17,048 nt of DNA from JANMQK01 sp031370485 (GCA_031370485.1 JANMQK010000271.1:1-17048), one strand, 5' to 3'. Positions 7,500-15,481 are shown, counted from the stretch's first letter. Numbers and translations: made by a program. The notes: a model not told the origin generated them from the sequence alone.

Positions 7500-8488
7500 A
7501 TGAAAGTCGGCGTACTCATGCCTTGCCGCGCCCCGCTCGACCTGGTCCGTGCCTCCGTCGGCAGCGTGCTGGCCCAGACCTACGCCGATTTCCGGATGGT
7601 CATCGTCGACGATGCGTCGCCGGCACCCGTCCGTGAGTATCTCGACCGTCTGGCCGATCCCGCGTGCGCATCGTCCGGCACGAGACCCCGCGGGGCATCG
7701 CCGGAAGCGTGAACCACGGGCTGCGCGAGCTGGATACGGACCTGATCTTCCGGATGGACGCCGACGACCTGGCCCGTCCGCGCCGCTTCGAGCGGCAGGT
7801 CGCGCGGTTCGAAGCCGATCCCGGGCTGGCCGTGCTCGGGACGAACATGATCAAGTTTCACCCGGAACGGCCCGCGGAGCGGGTGACGCGCAAGGTCCCG
7901 GCCCGGCACGAAGCCATCGCCTACCGCATGTTCTGGTCGAATGCGGTCAATCACCCGACCGTGGCGTATCGACGGGCGGCCGTCCTCGAGATGGGGGGCT
8001 ACGACGAGAGCCTGGCTCCCGCCGACGACTACGACCTCTGGCCGCGGATGATCGTGCGTTACCGCTTCGCCAATCTACGCGGGCGTCTCCTCGATTACCG
8101 CCTGCACGACGACCAGCTCTCGGAGCGGCAGTCCGCGAAGATGAAAGCCGGCCGCGTCGTGATCCGGGACCGGTACAGGCGGCGGTTGACCGGCATCGCC
8201 GTGCCTCCGATCTTTGATGACATGCCGACGTGGTCCGCCGAGAACCACCCGGACGCCCGCGAGTGGGACACCTGGCTCGATTTCCTCGAGCCTGTGCGTG
8301 AGCTTTTCCGGTCGGGCCGGGTTGGCGAGCTCGACATCCGGCCGCTCGACCCCGGTCTCCGACCGGCGCGGCAGCTTCATCGGTCGGTGGCCGCCGCGCG
8401 CCACATCGGCCTGGCGGAGCCTCCCCGGGCGCGCCGGCTCCTGCGGCGGCTCGCTCCGCTCTACGCGCTCGTCAAAGCCGCATTCTGA
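7500..8488 (+). pseudogene. GT2 family glycosyltransferase, broken by a one-base frameshift
   Basis: A family 2 GT-A glycosyltransferase read in two frames. The first frame gives MKVGVLMPCRAPLDLVRASV and MVIVDDASPAPV (DDAS at 37-40) and runs to about 7661; the second gives RVRIVRHETPRGIAGSVNHG, the catalytic-metal motif FRMDADDLARPRRF (84-97), NHPTVAYRR and the late acidic motif ADDYDLWPRM (175-184). Adding one base to the CCC at 7659-7661 yields a continuous 329-residue protein with the junction LADP-RVRIV, exactly as GT2 proteins usually read. The frames are otherwise clean, so a sequencing indel or very recent mutation is more likely than decay. It is divergent from the GT4 gene (100-base gap) and its stop is seven bases from the convergent DUF5989 gene. 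Sugar specificity unknown. Confidence 0.87.
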
Positions 8489-8495
8489 CCACGCC

Positions 8496-8648
8496 TCAGA
8501 AGAGGGCGTAGATGAGCGGCGCTATCGCCGAGGATCCGGTCAGCACGAGGAATGCGCCCAGGAAGACGAGTATCAAGATGATGGGCGCCAGCCAGAACTT
8601 CTTGCGGGCCTTCATGAACGACCACAGCTCGCGGACGAATTCGATCAT
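8496..8648 (-). CDS. DUF5989-family membrane micro-protein (SxtK-like position)
   Basis: A 50-residue protein found by reading the minus strand after the SxtJ gene. It starts MIEFVRELWSFMKARKKFWL, then has one hydrophobic span, about residues 20-37 (LAPIILILVFLGAFLVLTGS), and ends SAIAPLIYALF. This matches the DUF5989 pattern as I know it: an amphipathic start, an RKKFWL turn, one transmembrane helix, and an AP-(I/L)-I-Y-x-L-F tail. Such proteins accompany SxtJ and carbamoyltransferases, and the order here (carbamoyltransferase, SxtJ, this gene) mirrors sxtI-sxtJ-sxtK of the saxitoxin cluster. Function is unknown; a membrane scaffold or partner for the carbamoyltransferase is a guess. A strong ribosome site AGGGAGG precedes the ATG, and the gene is 15 bases after SxtJ. 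Confidence 0.82.
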   Translation of the reverse strand: MIEFVRELWSFMKARKKFWLAPIILILVFLGAFLVLTGSSAIAPLIYALF

Positions 8649-8663
8649 GGACCCCTCCCTTGC

Positions 8664-9080
8664 TCAGAACTGATGACGCAGGTGATCGGCGGAGCGCGGC
8701 GGGCGCTCGATGCGATAGGACTTCGCCCGCCGGTCCCGATTCCGGCGCATCGGGTCGGCGCGAAACAGGCGCATCACGAGACCCATGGGCGTGAGCAGCA
8801 CGTAGAAGAAGATGCCCAGGATCACCCGGGTGTTGACCCAGCCGAGCATGTGGCCGATCTTCATCCAGGCCCTGAAAGGACCACCGAGGAGCGGCGGATG
8901 CACGAGTGCCGGCAGGACGAGCGCCGCGGCCGCGACGATCGCCCAGAGGCGCGGCCCGCCGCCGTGGCGCAGGACAGGCCACAGTCCGATGAAGAGCAGC
9001 AGCCCTCCCCCGAACAGGCCGAAGAGACGCAGCTGTTTGCGATCGACGCCGTCCCCCTCCTCCCGCGCGAATCCGCTCAA
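8664..9080 (-). CDS. SxtJ family membrane protein
   Basis: A 138-residue inner-membrane protein of the SxtJ family, named after a gene of unknown function in saxitoxin clusters whose relatives commonly sit beside O-carbamoyltransferases. Three hydrophobic spans are visible: about residues 19-38 (LFGLFGGGLLLFIGLWP), 45-63 (LWAIVAAAALVLPALV), and 86-106 (VILGIFFYVLLTPMGLVMRL), followed by a basic tail DPMRRNRDRRAKSY, typical of the family. No ATG is available near the start. TTG at 9078-9080 overlaps the carbamoyltransferase stop (TTGA) and has AAAGGAG upstream, so TTG is the likely start. Immediate coupling to the carbamoyltransferase gene argues that the two act together, probably at the membrane where the glycan or lipid-linked acceptor lies. 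Confidence 0.85.
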   Translation of the reverse strand: MSGFAREEGDGVDRKQLRLFGLFGGGLLLFIGLWPVLRHGGGPRLWAIVAAAALVLPALVHPPLLGGPFRAWMKIGHMLGWVNTRVILGIFFYVLLTPMGLVMRLFRADPMRRNRDRRAKSYRIERPPRSADHLRHQF

Positions 9081-10921
9081 TCGAGGCCGAACTCCTTTCT
9101 CCAGTCGCCCGACTCCTTCCAGGCCGGCTGCCTATCCTTGTACAGGATGCAGTTCTCCAGCACAAGGAGGTCCATCTCGGTCCGCATGAAGCAGCGGTAG
9201 GCGTCGGCGGGCGAGCAGACGATCGGCTCGCCGCGCACGTTGAACGAGGTGTTGACCAGGACACCGCACCCGGTCGCCGATTCGAAGGCTTCGAGCAGCC
9301 GGTGATAGCGCGGGTTGGTCTCCTTGTGCACCGTCTGGATGCGCGCCGAGTAGTCCACGTGGGTGACCGCGGGGATGTCCGAGCGCGGGACATTGAGCCT
9401 CTCGATTCCCCAGAGACCCTCGTGTTCCTTGTCCATGGCCAGCCGGCGTCCTTTCACGACCGGCGCCACCAGCAGCATGTAGGGGCTGTCGGCGTCCATC
9501 TCGAAATATTCCGCCACCTTCTCGCGGCGGACGGAGGGGGCGAAGGGCCGGAACGACTCGCGGTACTTGATCTTGAGGTTCATGACCGACTGCATCGTGG
9601 GGCTGCGGGCGTCCCCGAGGATGCTGCGCGCGCCGAGGGCGCGCGGCCCGAACTCCATCCGGCCCTGGAACCATCCCACGATCTTCCCGGACGCCAGCTC
9701 GGCGGCGACCTTGTCCGGCAGATCCTGATCGGAGGAGCGAACATAGGGGGCCCCGACCCCGCCGAGATAAGCCTCGATCTGGTCGTTGGTGTAGGTGGGG
9801 CCGAGGTAACCGCCGCGCATCGCGTCGGTCCGGCCGTCGGCGATGCGCGGCCGGTTCTCGAGGCGGTGCCACGCGAGGAACGCCGCCCCCACCGCGCCCC
9901 CCGCGTCTCCCGCCGCGGGCTGGATCCACAGTCCCTTGAACGGGCCTTCCCTCAGGATGCGGCCGTTGCCGACGCAGTTGAGCGCCACGCCGCCGGCGAG
10001 GCAGAGGTCGCCGACGCCCGTCTCGACGTGGAGCGTGCGGGCGAGCCGCACCATGACCTCCTCGGTGACCTCCTGGATGGAGCGGGCCAGATCCATGTCG
10101 CGCTGCGTCAGGTCTGATTCCGGCTCGCGGGGCGGGCCGTCGAACAGTGCATCGAACTTCCCGTTCGTCATCGTGAGGCCGGTGCAGTAGTTGAAGTAAT
10201 CCATGTTGAGGCGGAATGTGCCGTCCGCTTTCAAATCAATCAGGTTGTCGTAGATCGCCTTGACGTGGCGGGGCTCGCCGTAGGGGGCCAGCCCCATCAC
10301 CTTGTACTCGCCCGAGTTCACCTTGAACCCGAGGTAATAGGTGAACGCCGAGTAGAGAAGCCCTATGGAATGCGGGAAGTGGATCTCCCAGAGCGGCGAA
10401 AGCGTGTTCCCGTCCCCGATCCAGGCCGACGTCGTCGCCCACTCCCCCACGCCGTCCATGCACAGGACCGCGGCCTTGCGAAAGGGAGAGGCGAAGAAGG
10501 CGGACGCGGCGTGTGACTCGTGATGCTCGCCGAAAAGAACAGCGGGGACTTCGGGAAGGGGCCTGCCGTCGGCCAGCCTGGCGAGCTCCTTCTTCAGGAG
10601 ATCCTTCAGGAACAGCTTCTCCTTGATCCAGACCGGCATCGCCTGCACGAAGGAACGCAGCCCGCGCGGGGCGAAACCGAGGTAGGTCTCGAGAAGCCGC
10701 TCGAACTTCAAGAGAGGCTTGTCGTAGAAGGCGACGTACGACATGCCGTCAAGCCCCACGCCCCCCTCGCGCAGGCACCAGCGGATCGCATGCGCGGGAA
10801 ACCTGGCGTCGTGCTTGCGCCGGCTGAACCGCTCCTCCTGGGCCGCCGCCACGATGCGGCCGTCGCGCAGCAGGCACGCCGCGCTGTCGTGGTAGAAGGC
10901 CGAGATCCCGAGGATATCCAT
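9077..10921 (-). CDS. O-carbamoyltransferase (NodU/CmcH/SxtI family)
   Basis: A 614-residue carbamoyltransferase of the TobZ/NodU/CmcH family. It would make carbamoyl-adenylate from carbamoyl phosphate and ATP, then pass the carbamoyl group to a hydroxyl of a sugar or other acceptor. The N-terminal Kae1-like domain (about 1-360) begins MDILGISAFYHDSAACLL and has GEHHESHAASAFFASPF (131-147, metal-binding histidines), CMDGVGEWATTS (154-165) and LAGGVALNC (308-316). The C-terminal domain has GWFQGRMEFGPRALGARSIL (416-435) and LVNTSFNVRGEPIVCSPADA, both diagnostic. Length is normal and all key residues look intact. Its ATG shares one base with the SGNH hydrolase stop (TGATG) and its stop overlaps the SxtJ start, so the three are coupled. 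With glycosyltransferases nearby, the acceptor is probably a surface glycan; this is inference. Confidence 0.95.
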   Translation of the reverse strand: MDILGISAFYHDSAACLLRDGRIVAAAQEERFSRRKHDARFPAHAIRWCLREGGVGLDGMSYVAFYDKPLLKFERLLETYLGFAPRGLRSFVQAMPVWIKEKLFLKDLLKKELARLADGRPLPEVPAVLFGEHHESHAASAFFASPFRKAAVLCMDGVGEWATTSAWIGDGNTLSPLWEIHFPHSIGLLYSAFTYYLGFKVNSGEYKVMGLAPYGEPRHVKAIYDNLIDLKADGTFRLNMDYFNYCTGLTMTNGKFDALFDGPPREPESDLTQRDMDLARSIQEVTEEVMVRLARTLHVETGVGDLCLAGGVALNCVGNGRILREGPFKGLWIQPAAGDAGGAVGAAFLAWHRLENRPRIADGRTDAMRGGYLGPTYTNDQIEAYLGGVGAPYVRSSDQDLPDKVAAELASGKIVGWFQGRMEFGPRALGARSILGDARSPTMQSVMNLKIKYRESFRPFAPSVRREKVAEYFEMDADSPYMLLVAPVVKGRRLAMDKEHEGLWGIERLNVPRSDIPAVTHVDYSARIQTVHKETNPRYHRLLEAFESATGCGVLVNTSFNVRGEPIVCSPADAYRCFMRTEMDLLVLENCILYKDRQPAWKESGDWRKEFGLD

Positions 10922-12093
10922 CAGCCCGGCCTCCGGGAGAGCGTCTCCGCGAGAAAATCACCGACCGCGGCGCCGAGCGCCTCGCTGCCCCGGGCCGTCG
11001 TGTGGACGTGGTCCTCGAACATTCCGCTCTGTCCCGTCAGCAGTCGATCGAGATCGAGAAGCGGCGCGCCTTTCTCGCGCGCCACCAGGCGGACGACGTC
11101 GTTGCAGTCCTTGAAGGCCTTCACCAGCTGCTCGTGGCTCATGCGCTGGTATTCGTAGCGGATGTGCGACTTGTCCTCGTCGTTATTGGAAGTTGAGACG
11201 AGGGTCGGCTGCGTGAGCAGGATCGGGGTGGCGCCGATGTTCCGGGCGGCATCGACGCAGAGCTCGAGGACGATCCGGTACTGGCGCAGGCCCAGGCTGT
11301 CGTCGCCCCGGAGAGGCCCGTCCGCCGGCCTCATCCCCTCTTCGCCGGCGCGGATGGCCCACCTGAAATAGCGTTTGCGCAGCGCGACATAAAGCTGGGA
11401 ATGGCAGAGCACCCGATCGAGCGGGCCGACATAGTTCCTGAACGGATCGCGCTCCGGCTGGTACGGAGAGAACAGATCGATGAGCGGCTTTTCGCTCGTG
11501 ACGTCGTCGAGGTGCTTGATGTCGTTCCACCCGGCGCACAGAAGCACGTAGTCCAGCCCCCAGGTCCAGACCTGGGAATAGAGCCGGCCGAGCGCATCGA
11601 AGGAGGCGTGCCCAGGGATGCCCGCGTTGATGACCTCCGCCTCCCCGTGCCCGAGGCTTTTGAGCCGCGCCTCGGCAAGGCGGGGCCAGTCGCGCCCTTC
11701 CGTCGCGTGGATATCGAACACGTCCGAGCCGCCGAGGATGACGATGCGCCGCACGCCTTGTGGCTTCGGGACGGCGAACTCCGGGCCCCGATAGCCCCGG
11801 CTCCCGATGTGAAAGACCCGCTCCGCCTTCCCGGCGGAGGCCCCGTCCCGGCGCTCCACTTCGACGCGGACCTCCTGGTCCGGCTCCAGCCGGTGCCGCG
11901 CGAAGATGGACGGCAGGTACTCGAGCGAGTCGTGGCGTGTCTCCTCGGGGGTCGGGTAATGGGTCACGAGACGCAGGACGCCCTCGAGGAGGACGAGCGC
12001 CGCGACCACGGCGACCGCCACGGTCACAAGGGCGTAGGTCTTCTGCCGCGCCGCGGGCACGGGAACCGGCTTCTGGGAGGTGGTTGGATTCAT
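10921..12093 (-). CDS. Membrane-anchored SGNH/GDSL-type hydrolase
   Basis: A 390-residue SGNH-fold protein: a short basic cytoplasmic start, one transmembrane anchor (about residues 20-40, ALVTVAVAVVAALVLLEGVL), then a periplasmic or extracellular catalytic domain. Block I is RRIVILGGSDVFDIHA (115-130) with Ser123 as the nucleophile, the oxyanion region is NAGIPGHASFD (156-166), Asn190 lies in CAGWNDIKH, and the Asp/His pair is in FEDHVHTTARGSEALG (Asp361, His364). These enzymes hydrolyse or transfer ester groups, often acetyl, on polysaccharides. It sits directly upstream of the carbamoyltransferase with a one-base overlap, so it probably acts on the same glycan. An esterase/transacylase role is likely, but the substrate is unknown. 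Confidence 0.87.
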   Translation of the reverse strand: MNPTTSQKPVPVPAARQKTYALVTVAVAVVAALVLLEGVLRLVTHYPTPEETRHDSLEYLPSIFARHRLEPDQEVRVEVERRDGASAGKAERVFHIGSRGYRGPEFAVPKPQGVRRIVILGGSDVFDIHATEGRDWPRLAEARLKSLGHGEAEVINAGIPGHASFDALGRLYSQVWTWGLDYVLLCAGWNDIKHLDDVTSEKPLIDLFSPYQPERDPFRNYVGPLDRVLCHSQLYVALRKRYFRWAIRAGEEGMRPADGPLRGDDSLGLRQYRIVLELCVDAARNIGATPILLTQPTLVSTSNNDEDKSHIRYEYQRMSHEQLVKAFKDCNDVVRLVAREKGAPLLDLDRLLTGQSGMFEDHVHTTARGSEALGAAVGDFLAETLSRRPG

Positions 12094-12126
12094 GATCGAG
12101 GGAAGTCCGGCATTCCGGGGGCCTGC

Positions 12127-13272
12127 TCAGGATCGCTCGAAGATCTCCTTGGCGATGATCAGGCGCTGGATCTGCGAAGTCCCCTCGTAGATCTGGAACA
12201 CCTTGGCGTCGCGCATCAGTTTTTCGACCGGGTACTCGCGCGAGAAACCGTAGCCGCCGAAGACCTGCACGGCGTTCAGCGCCACCTCCATCGCCGTGTC
12301 GGCGCCGAACGCCTTGGCGAAGGCGGCTTCGCGGGTGTTTTTCTCGCCGCGGTCGATCTTCCAGGCCGACTGCCAGACGAGCAGCCGCGCCGCCTCTATC
12401 TTCATCGCCATGTCGGCGACCATGAAGGCGACCGACTGGTGCTTGTGGATCGGCACGCCGAACGTGGTGCGCTCCTTGGCGTAGCGGATGGCGTGCTCCA
12501 TCGCCGAGCGCGCCAGCCCCACCGCGGCGGCGGAGACCACCGGCCGGCTGTGGTCGAAGGCCGCCATCGCCAGAAGCCACCCCTGCCCTTCCTTCCCAAT
12601 GAGGTCGGCCTTGGGCACCTTGACGTCGGTGAAGGTGACGGCCCGGGTGTCGGAGGCCCGCTGGCCCATGTTCTGCTCTTTCTTGCCGACCTCGATCCCG
12701 GGGGTCTTGCGCGGGACATGAAACGCGCTCATCCCCTTGAACCGCTGCGCCGGGTCGGTGTAGGCGACAACGAAATACCATTCGGCCACACTGCCATTGG
12801 TGATCCACATCTTCTGCCCGTTGAGGACATACTCGTCCCCCACCTTGCGCGCCGTGGTCTTGATGCCTTGCACGTCGGACCCCGCCTGCGGCTCGGTGAC
12901 GCAATAGGCGGCGAGCCTGAATTCCTTCGTCATCGGCTCGAGGATCCGCTTTTTCTGCTCGTCGGAGCCGCCCACGATGACGGGGGCCTCGGCCAGCGTG
13001 TTGGCTTCCATCGCCGTGCCGATGCCGGTGCAGCCGGCCGCGATCTCCTCGGCGATGAGACAGCCGTCGAGCACCCCAAGACCGGGACCGCCGTACTCGG
13101 CCGGGATGTGCGTGTTCATCAGCCCCAGATCCCAGGCCATCCGGCAGATCTCGCGCGGGAACTCGCCGGTCGCGTCGTGGTGCGCCGCCTTGGGCGTGAT
13201 CTCCTTTAGGGCGAACTCGCGCGCCAGCTGCCTGAGCTGCTGCTGCTCGTCGGACAGGGCGAAATCGATCAC
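12127..13272 (-). CDS. Acyl-CoA dehydrogenase
   Basis: A 381-residue FAD-dependent acyl-CoA dehydrogenase, oxidising an acyl-CoA to the 2,3-enoyl-CoA and passing electrons to ETF. Helical N-terminal domain from SDEQQQLRQLAREFA (7-21); the FAD/substrate signature YCVTEPQAGSDV (123-134) and KMWITNGSVAEWY (154-166); C-terminal helical domain with RTTFGVPIHKHQSVAFMVAD, VFGGYGFSREYPVEKLMRDA, and the catalytic glutamate Glu363 in QIYEGTSQIQR (360-370). The Glu position fits the short/medium-chain group; chain length preference is not readable. An in-frame ORF extends upstream to 13380, but GTG 13270-13272 with GGAGG four bases before is the right start, overlapping the TPR gene stop as GTGA. Its place in a glycan-decoration operon is unexpected. 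Confidence 0.93.
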   Translation of the reverse strand: MIDFALSDEQQQLRQLAREFALKEITPKAAHHDATGEFPREICRMAWDLGLMNTHIPAEYGGPGLGVLDGCLIAEEIAAGCTGIGTAMEANTLAEAPVIVGGSDEQKKRILEPMTKEFRLAAYCVTEPQAGSDVQGIKTTARKVGDEYVLNGQKMWITNGSVAEWYFVVAYTDPAQRFKGMSAFHVPRKTPGIEVGKKEQNMGQRASDTRAVTFTDVKVPKADLIGKEGQGWLLAMAAFDHSRPVVSAAAVGLARSAMEHAIRYAKERTTFGVPIHKHQSVAFMVADMAMKIEAARLLVWQSAWKIDRGEKNTREAAFAKAFGADTAMEVALNAVQVFGGYGFSREYPVEKLMRDAKVFQIYEGTSQIQRLIIAKEIFERS

Positions 13273-14918
13273 AGATCCTCCACCCGGAGACGAACCTCCG
13301 CGTTTTTCCAGGCCGTGTCGAGCTGGCGCTTCACCCAGGCGGCGTCCTCGGGGCGCTCCTGCGCCAGGAGGCTCTTCCACAGCCCGAAGAGCGAGCGGGG
13401 GTTGCGCGGGTTCCGGTCGAGGTCGACGCGGAAAACAGTCTCCGCCTCCTGCGGCCGCTTGTAGCGCAACAGCGCTCCTCCCAAGGTCTCGCGGATCGGA
13501 TAGTACCAGTTGGGCGGCTCGTCGTAGGCGACTTTGTCCTCCGCCGCGACCGCTTTCTCGAGCGCTTCGATTGCGTCATCCTTGTTCCCCTGCGCCTCGG
13601 CGATCGAGCCGTCGAGCAGGCGCCCTGCGGTGTCCAGGATGACCCCCGCGCGGTTCTGCCCGAAGCCTGCGTCGTCCGGGACGACGCGGCGCGCTTCGAG
13701 GTAGGCGCGGCGCTCGTCCTCCGCGGCCCGGGGGTTGCCTTTCCCGGCCTGCGCGAGACCGCGGGAGAAATGCCAGAGGGCGTTGGCGACCGGGAACTTC
13801 GCGTCCGGCTTCGGGGACTTGAGGACGTCGTCCCAGCGCCGGAAACGCAGGGCGACGAAATTCGGCGTCGATTCGAAGACCTCGATGTACGCCAGCAGGT
13901 CGGCGGGCATAGGATCGATGCCGAGCGCCGGCTTGATGTTCACCAGCAACTGACCCGCCGCCGTGCGCGCCTCGGCGTATCGGCCGGTCATGCAGGCCGC
14001 CGACGACAGGAAGTGCAGGTTGTGGCTGTAGTACATGAGGGGATACATGCCCGCGGCCCCGGTCGTGCGGATGTAGGCCCGGTCGACCTCCGCCGCCGCC
14101 CGGTTGCTCTTGACCGCATCCATGTAATCACCGGTCCTGGCGTACACATGCGATGGCATGTGGACGATGTGGCCGGCCCCGGGGGCAAGCGCCGCCAGCC
14201 GCGCGGCGCACGGCAGCGCCTTCTCCGGGTGGGGCGAGGCCTCGATGGCATGGATGTAGTAGTGGTTCGCGCCCAGGTGGTCCGGATCCCGCTTCAGGAC
14301 CGACTCGAGGACCGCGACGATCTCGAGCGTCCCCTCGGCCGGCTCGCCGTCCAGCGACCAGTGCTTCCAGGGGTTCAGGTCCATGATGCTCTCGGCGTAG
14401 AGCGTGGCGGCGTCGAGGTCGTCCGGGTAGGCATGGACGACCTCCCCCATCGTGCGGGTGTAATCGCGCGCCAGCCTGCCGAGGTCGGCGTCCGGCGCGT
14501 CGGAGTAACGCTTCGCCAGCGCCCCGACGTAGGCGCGTTCGCTCGCGGGAATCCCGTCGGCGGCGGCGAGGGCGGCCGCTTCCCGCACGGCGTCAAAGGC
14601 CGCTTTCTCGCTTGCGGAATCGACCGCCATGTTGATGTTCGGGCCGAGAGCCAGCGCCACCCCCCAGAGCGGCATCGGCGCATTCGGGTCGAGCTTTGCC
14701 GCCCGCTCGAAGGAGCGCACCGCCTCCTCGTGGTTGAAGGAGTAGACAAGGCTCAGCCCCTGGTCGAAGAAGCGCTGCGCCTCGGCGCTTTTGGTCGCGA
14801 TCGGGTGGTGCAGATGGCCGAGACCGGGCAGGAGCGTCGCGCCCTTCGAGGCCGCGCCCGCTCCCGGCGCGGCAGTCAGGGCACCTATAAGGATGAGACT
14901 CCGGACCTGTCGCTGCAT
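13269..14918 (-). CDS. Secreted tetratricopeptide-repeat protein
   Basis: A 549-residue TPR protein. A signal peptide covers about residues 1-23 (RQVRSLILIGALTAAPGAGAA). The mature part opens GLGHLHHPIATKSAEAQRFF, with the first clear repeat AQRFFDQGLSLVYSFNHEEAVRSFERAAKLDP, and further helical repeat units to the end, such as ALPCAARLAALAPGAGHIVH and AEDERRAYLEARRV. The conserved histidine-rich patches (LGHLHHPI, GHIVHMPSHVY, YYSHNLHFL) define a TPR family I have seen annotated only as hypothetical; those histidines could bind metal, but that is speculation. It is the first gene of the operon. A ribosome site GAGGAGGAT lies just before ATG 14918, and a good promoter is 40-65 bases upstream. 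Function unknown; a periplasmic protein-interaction role is likely. Confidence 0.85.
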   Translation of the reverse strand: MQRQVRSLILIGALTAAPGAGAASKGATLLPGLGHLHHPIATKSAEAQRFFDQGLSLVYSFNHEEAVRSFERAAKLDPNAPMPLWGVALALGPNINMAVDSASEKAAFDAVREAAALAAADGIPASERAYVGALAKRYSDAPDADLGRLARDYTRTMGEVVHAYPDDLDAATLYAESIMDLNPWKHWSLDGEPAEGTLEIVAVLESVLKRDPDHLGANHYYIHAIEASPHPEKALPCAARLAALAPGAGHIVHMPSHVYARTGDYMDAVKSNRAAAEVDRAYIRTTGAAGMYPLMYYSHNLHFLSSAACMTGRYAEARTAAGQLLVNIKPALGIDPMPADLLAYIEVFESTPNFVALRFRRWDDVLKSPKPDAKFPVANALWHFSRGLAQAGKGNPRAAEDERRAYLEARRVVPDDAGFGQNRAGVILDTAGRLLDGSIAEAQGNKDDAIEALEKAVAAEDKVAYDEPPNWYYPIRETLGGALLRYKRPQEAETVFRVDLDRNPRNPRSLFGLWKSLLAQERPEDAAWVKRQLDTAWKNAEVRLRVEDL

Positions 14919-14954
14919 GGCTGATCCTCCTCGACGAGCGGGGGGAGCGCGGCG

Positions 14955-14983
14955 ATTCTAGGAGAAGGCCGACCGCCGGTCAA
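14955..14983 (-). promoter_or_regulatory. Sigma70-type promoter for the six-gene minus-strand operon
   Basis: On the minus strand TTGACC (14983-14978) is separated by 17 bases from TAGAAT (14960-14955). The start of transcription should fall near 14948, giving a leader of about 30 bases that contains the GAGGAGG ribosome site of the TPR gene. All genes from the TPR gene to the DUF5989 gene follow with gaps of at most 33 bases, so this may drive the whole operon. Confidence 0.65.
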
Positions 14984-15004
14984 ATCCGCCTCCGGGGCGG
15001 GTGA

Positions 15005-15010
15005 TAGAAT
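15005..15010 (+). promoter_or_regulatory. Possible -10 element (TAGAAT) for the SMR-like pair
   Basis: TAGAAT within GTGATAGAATTCC lies 30 bases before the first SMR-like start codon. The -35 region (around 14982-14987, AAATCC) does not match consensus. Low confidence; it is the best plus-strand candidate in the 122-base divergent gap. Confidence 0.25.
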
Positions 15011-15040
15011 TCCCCGCGCGCCGGGCCCCGGACGCGCCCT

Positions 15041-15481
15041 ATGGATCCTCGCCGCAGATTCAAGACCTTTATCGTGCTGGTCCTGGCGATTCTCGCCAAC
15101 GGCGCCGGGAACCTCTGCCTCAGCTACGGCATGAAGACCGTCGGCGGTCCCGCGGCCTGGAGCCTGGACGCGGTCGCCTCCGTCCTGGGCGACGGGTTCT
15201 CGAACCCCGCGGTGCTGGCCGGTTCCGTCCTGCTGCTGATTTTCTTCGCGCTTTTCCTCTCGCTGCTCTCGTGGGCCGACCTCAGCTTCGTCCTGCCGAT
15301 GATCTCGCTCTGTTTCGTGGTGAGCGCCCTGCTCGGCCGCCTGGTGCTCGGCGAGGAGATCTCCCCGGTTCGCTGGGGGGGGATCGCGCTGGTCTCCATC
15401 GGCGCCACCCTGGTTGGCAAGACCGGCGCGGTCGGCCGGACCGGCCCGGACGGCCGTCCGCCCGGAAGCGGGGCGCCGTGA
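15041..15481 (+). CDS. SMR/EamA-type half-size membrane transporter, subunit 1
   Basis: A 146-residue protein with four predicted transmembrane spans: about 9-30 (FIVLVLAILANGAGNLCLSY), 56-76, 80-102 (LSFVLPMISLCFVVSALLGR) and 111-127. The third/fourth-span signature LGEEISPVRWGGIALVSIGA (103-122) is typical of the drug/metabolite transporter superfamily. The size equals half an EamA protein, as in small multidrug resistance and ArnE/ArnF proteins. The SMR glutamate in helix 1 is not seen (Asn/Gly-rich there instead), so classical proton-drug exchange is doubtful; a lipid-linked substrate flippase like ArnE/F is an alternative. The C-terminal tail is Gly/Pro-rich. It overlaps subunit 2 by four bases (GTGA), so the two probably form a heterodimer. 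The ribosome site is weak. Confidence 0.8.
   Translation: MDPRRRFKTFIVLVLAILANGAGNLCLSYGMKTVGGPAAWSLDAVASVLGDGFSNPAVLAGSVLLLIFFALFLSLLSWADLSFVLPMISLCFVVSALLGRLVLGEEISPVRWGGIALVSIGATLVGKTGAVGRTGPDGRPPGSGAP

Noticed and set aside
11401..13209. A 602-codon plus-strand open frame opposite the SGNH hydrolase and acyl-CoA dehydrogenase genes
   Set aside because: It is an antisense shadow in GC-rich DNA. The minus-strand frames carry complete family motifs, while this one is rich in Arg, Gly, Pro and His with no recognisable domain.
13273..13380. Upstream extension of the acyl-CoA dehydrogenase frame
   Set aside because: The extra 36 residues are Gly/Pro/Arg-rich and overlap the TPR gene. GTG 13272 with GGAGG gives the usual family N-terminus and length.
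13770..14924. A 384-codon plus-strand open frame opposite the TPR gene
   Set aside because: Composition (Arg/Val/Asp-rich, no motifs) is that of an antisense shadow; the minus strand has a signal peptide and TPR repeats.
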